Below are positions 62,664 through 64,000 of a DNA stretch of 64,000 bases, in pieces. The position numbers and the translations under genes are program-made. Below the pieces are notes generated by a model, which saw nothing but the letters and a program-made list of their open reading frames with translations, was not told the DNA's origin and made no database searches. The stretch is from the NCBI GenBank assembly GCA_049585795.1, contig JBAVAQ010000007.1:310001-374000 (forward strand), read 5' to 3'. Source of the stretch: JABDBE01 sp049585795 (GTDB lineage: Bacteria > Acidobacteriota > Terriglobia > Terriglobales > Acidobacteriaceae). How positions within the stretch are numbered: the stretch's first letter is position 1; each line of letters begins with the position of its first letter.

Positions 62664-64000
62664 ATGCAAAGTCATATTCTCTCGATCATTTTATTCGCGC
62701 CACTCGTCGGAGCCGTTTTGCTCATATTTATTCCGAAGGAGCAAAAGGACGCCATTCGCTGGATCGCGAACATTTTCTCTTTGGCTGGGCTTTTGGTCTC
62801 GATCCCGCTGGTGCCGTGGTTCTGGGCGCAGCGCTTCGAACCAGGATTCAAGTTCATGGAGGGGACGCCGAACAACTGGATTCCCTCGATCGGCGCCGGA
62901 TACGTGCTGGGCATCGATGGCATTTCTTTCCTGCTGATCATGCTAACCACGCTTCTGGGATGGATCTCCATCCTCTCGTCGTGGAGCGCGATCGAGAACC
63001 GGGTCAAGGAATATTACATCTGGTTTCTGGTGTTGCAGACCGGAATGCTCGGCGTCTTCATGGCGCTGGACTTCTTCCTGTTCTTCGTGTTCTGGGAAGC
63101 CATGCTGGTGCCGATGTACTTGCTGATCGGCATCTGGGGTGGGCCACGCAAGCTTTACGCCGCCATCAAATTCTTTCTGTATACATTGTTTGGTTCCGTG
63201 CTGATGCTGCTGTCGGTCCTGTTTCTGTATTTCTACAATTTCCGCCAGACTGGCCAGTACACGTTCAGCATTGAGGCGCTGTACAAAACTGCGCCACATA
63301 TCTTCCACGACCCGGCCTACGGTTCGACGTTTGCCATCATTCTGTTTCTGGCATTCTTCGTGGCCTTCGCCATCAAAGTGCCGATGTTCCCATTCCATAC
63401 CTGGCTGCCCGACGCTCACGTTGAGGCGCCAACGGCAGGCTCGGTCATTCTGGCCGGCGTTCTTCTGAAGATGGGAACGTACGGTTTTATTCGATTTGCC
63501 CTCCCCTTTTTCCCAGATGTAGTGATGCATCCGAAAGTACGATTCTGGATGATTTTCCTTTCTATTATCGGAATCATTTACGGCGCGCTGGTTTCTTTGA
63601 TGCAGAAGGATATGAAGAAACTCGTGGCTTACTCATCGGTCAGCCACTTGGGATTTTGTACGTTAGGCATTTTTGCCCTGAACCCGGCGGGCCTGAGCGG
63701 ATCGGTCTTGCAGCAGATCAACCACGGCATTTCGACGGGCGCGCTGTTCTTGATCGTTGGCATCCTGTACGAACGGAGGCACACGCGCGAGATTTCCGAA
63801 TACGGAGGCATCTCCAACGTGATGCCGCTCTACGCCACGATCACCATGATCATGTTTCTCTCTTCGATGGGCCTGCCCCTGCTGAACGGCTTTGTCGGCG
63901 AGTTCACCATTCTGCAAGGCACGTTCATGGAAAACTGGAAGTGGGCGGCGTGGGCGGTGCCCGGCGTGATTCTGGCGGCGGCGTACTTGCTCTGGCTGTA
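62664..64000 (+). CDS. nuoM: NADH-quinone oxidoreductase subunit M (3' end outside window)
   Basis: ATG 62664 opens a frame that runs to the window end (445 codons, no stop). Start MQSHILSIILFAPLVG. Conserved: LGIDGISFLLIMLTTLLGW, FFLFFVFWEAMLVPMYLLIG (essential Glu), PMFPFHTWLPDAHVEAPTAG and LQQINHGISTGALFLIVG. A paralogue of NuoL with the same antiporter fold. It follows nuoL by 48 nt with no strong RBS. nuoN is expected beyond the window. Confidence 0.95.
   Translation, partial: MQSHILSIILFAPLVGAVLLIFIPKEQKDAIRWIANIFSLAGLLVSIPLVPWFWAQRFEPGFKFMEGTPNNWIPSIGAGYVLGIDGISFLLIMLTTLLGWISILSSWSAIENRVKEYYIWFLVLQTGMLGVFMALDFFLFFVFWEAMLVPMYLLIGIWGGPRKLYAAIKFFLYTLFGSVLMLLSVLFLYFYNFRQTGQYTFSIEALYKTAPHIFHDPAYGSTFAIILFLAFFVAFAIKVPMFPFHTWLPDAHVEAPTAGSVILAGVLLKMGTYGFIRFALPFFPDVVMHPKVRFWMIFLSIIGIIYGALVSLMQKDMKKLVAYSSVSHLGFCTLGIFALNPAGLSGSVLQQINHGISTGALFLIVGILYERRHTREISEYGGISNVMPLYATITMIMFLSSMGLPLLNGFVGEFTILQGTFMENWKWAAWAVPGVILAAAYLLWL

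Noticed and set aside
62537..63274. Open frame of 245 codons on the plus strand overlapping the nuoM start
   Set aside because: It is in another frame than nuoM, has no family resemblance, and nuoM from 62664 has continuous complex I homology.

Overview
The window looks like a piece of chromosome from an Acidobacteriota (Terriglobia / Koribacter-like) bacterium. This is inferred from gene style rather than a marker gene. The sequence is moderately GC-rich. It has many large secreted repeat proteins (FG-GAP, Ig-like, NHL, HAF), an Oar-like TonB-dependent receptor, short intergenic repeats of a kind I associate with that phylum, and a nuo operon followed on one strand from nuoA to nuoM. I saw no tRNA, rRNA, CRISPR array or transposase.

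Layout. 1-4.6 kb: the 3' end of a secreted Ig-repeat/FG-GAP protein with a clear terminator, a sulfotransferase, and a secreted ~500-aa protein. 5.2-36.4 kb: one long same-strand locus with mostly tiny gaps or overlaps. It starts with a Fis-type DNA-binding protein and a classical exopolysaccharide set: outer-membrane export protein, chain-length protein, a CpsD-like protein that has lost its P-loop lysine, and an initiating sugar-phosphate transferase. It continues with a Wzx flippase, a Wzy/O-antigen-ligase-like polymerase, one GT4 glycosyltransferase and a polysaccharide deacetylase. Interleaved with these are thiotemplate enzymes: an NRPS (half C-A-PCP-TE), an ACP plus FkbH pair (glyceryl loading), an A(Leu)-PCP didomain next to a cytochrome P450, and a C-A-PCP-TE NRPS whose TE carries Cys instead of Ser. 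Two related tandem-GNAT-like transferases, two more sulfotransferases, a luciferase-like monooxygenase and a DltA-like/DltC-like pair complete it.

36.5-44.0 kb: a secreted NHL-repeat protein with a strong terminator, then a sugar-nucleotide block (rmlC-like, SDR epimerase, rmlD-like), a second copy of the ~500-aa secreted protein, and a WecG/TagA/CpsF glycosyltransferase closed by a terminator. 44.1-53.7 kb: a HAF-repeat protein, galE, an unknown secreted protein, an FG-GAP protein, a TonB-dependent receptor and a PLP-dependent decarboxylase. 53.8-64 kb: lysS on the minus strand, then divergently nuoA, a small PH-domain-like gene, nuoC, D, H, J, K, L and a partial nuoM running off the end. 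None of the FMN/Fe-S subunits (B, E, F, G, I) is present.

Working model (inference). The 5.2-36.4 kb locus makes a lipid-linked, sulfated surface or secreted glycan with acyl/aminoacyl decoration. Carrier proteins would present glyceryl, leucyl or beta-hydroxyleucyl, alanyl-like and NRPS-made groups. The tandem-GNAT proteins beside the NRPS genes would be candidate transferases onto sugar amines or hydroxyls. The alternative is a secreted small peptide made by an NRPS locus inserted inside an EPS operon. The scarcity of glycosyltransferases and the density of carrier proteins make this the most unusual part of the window.
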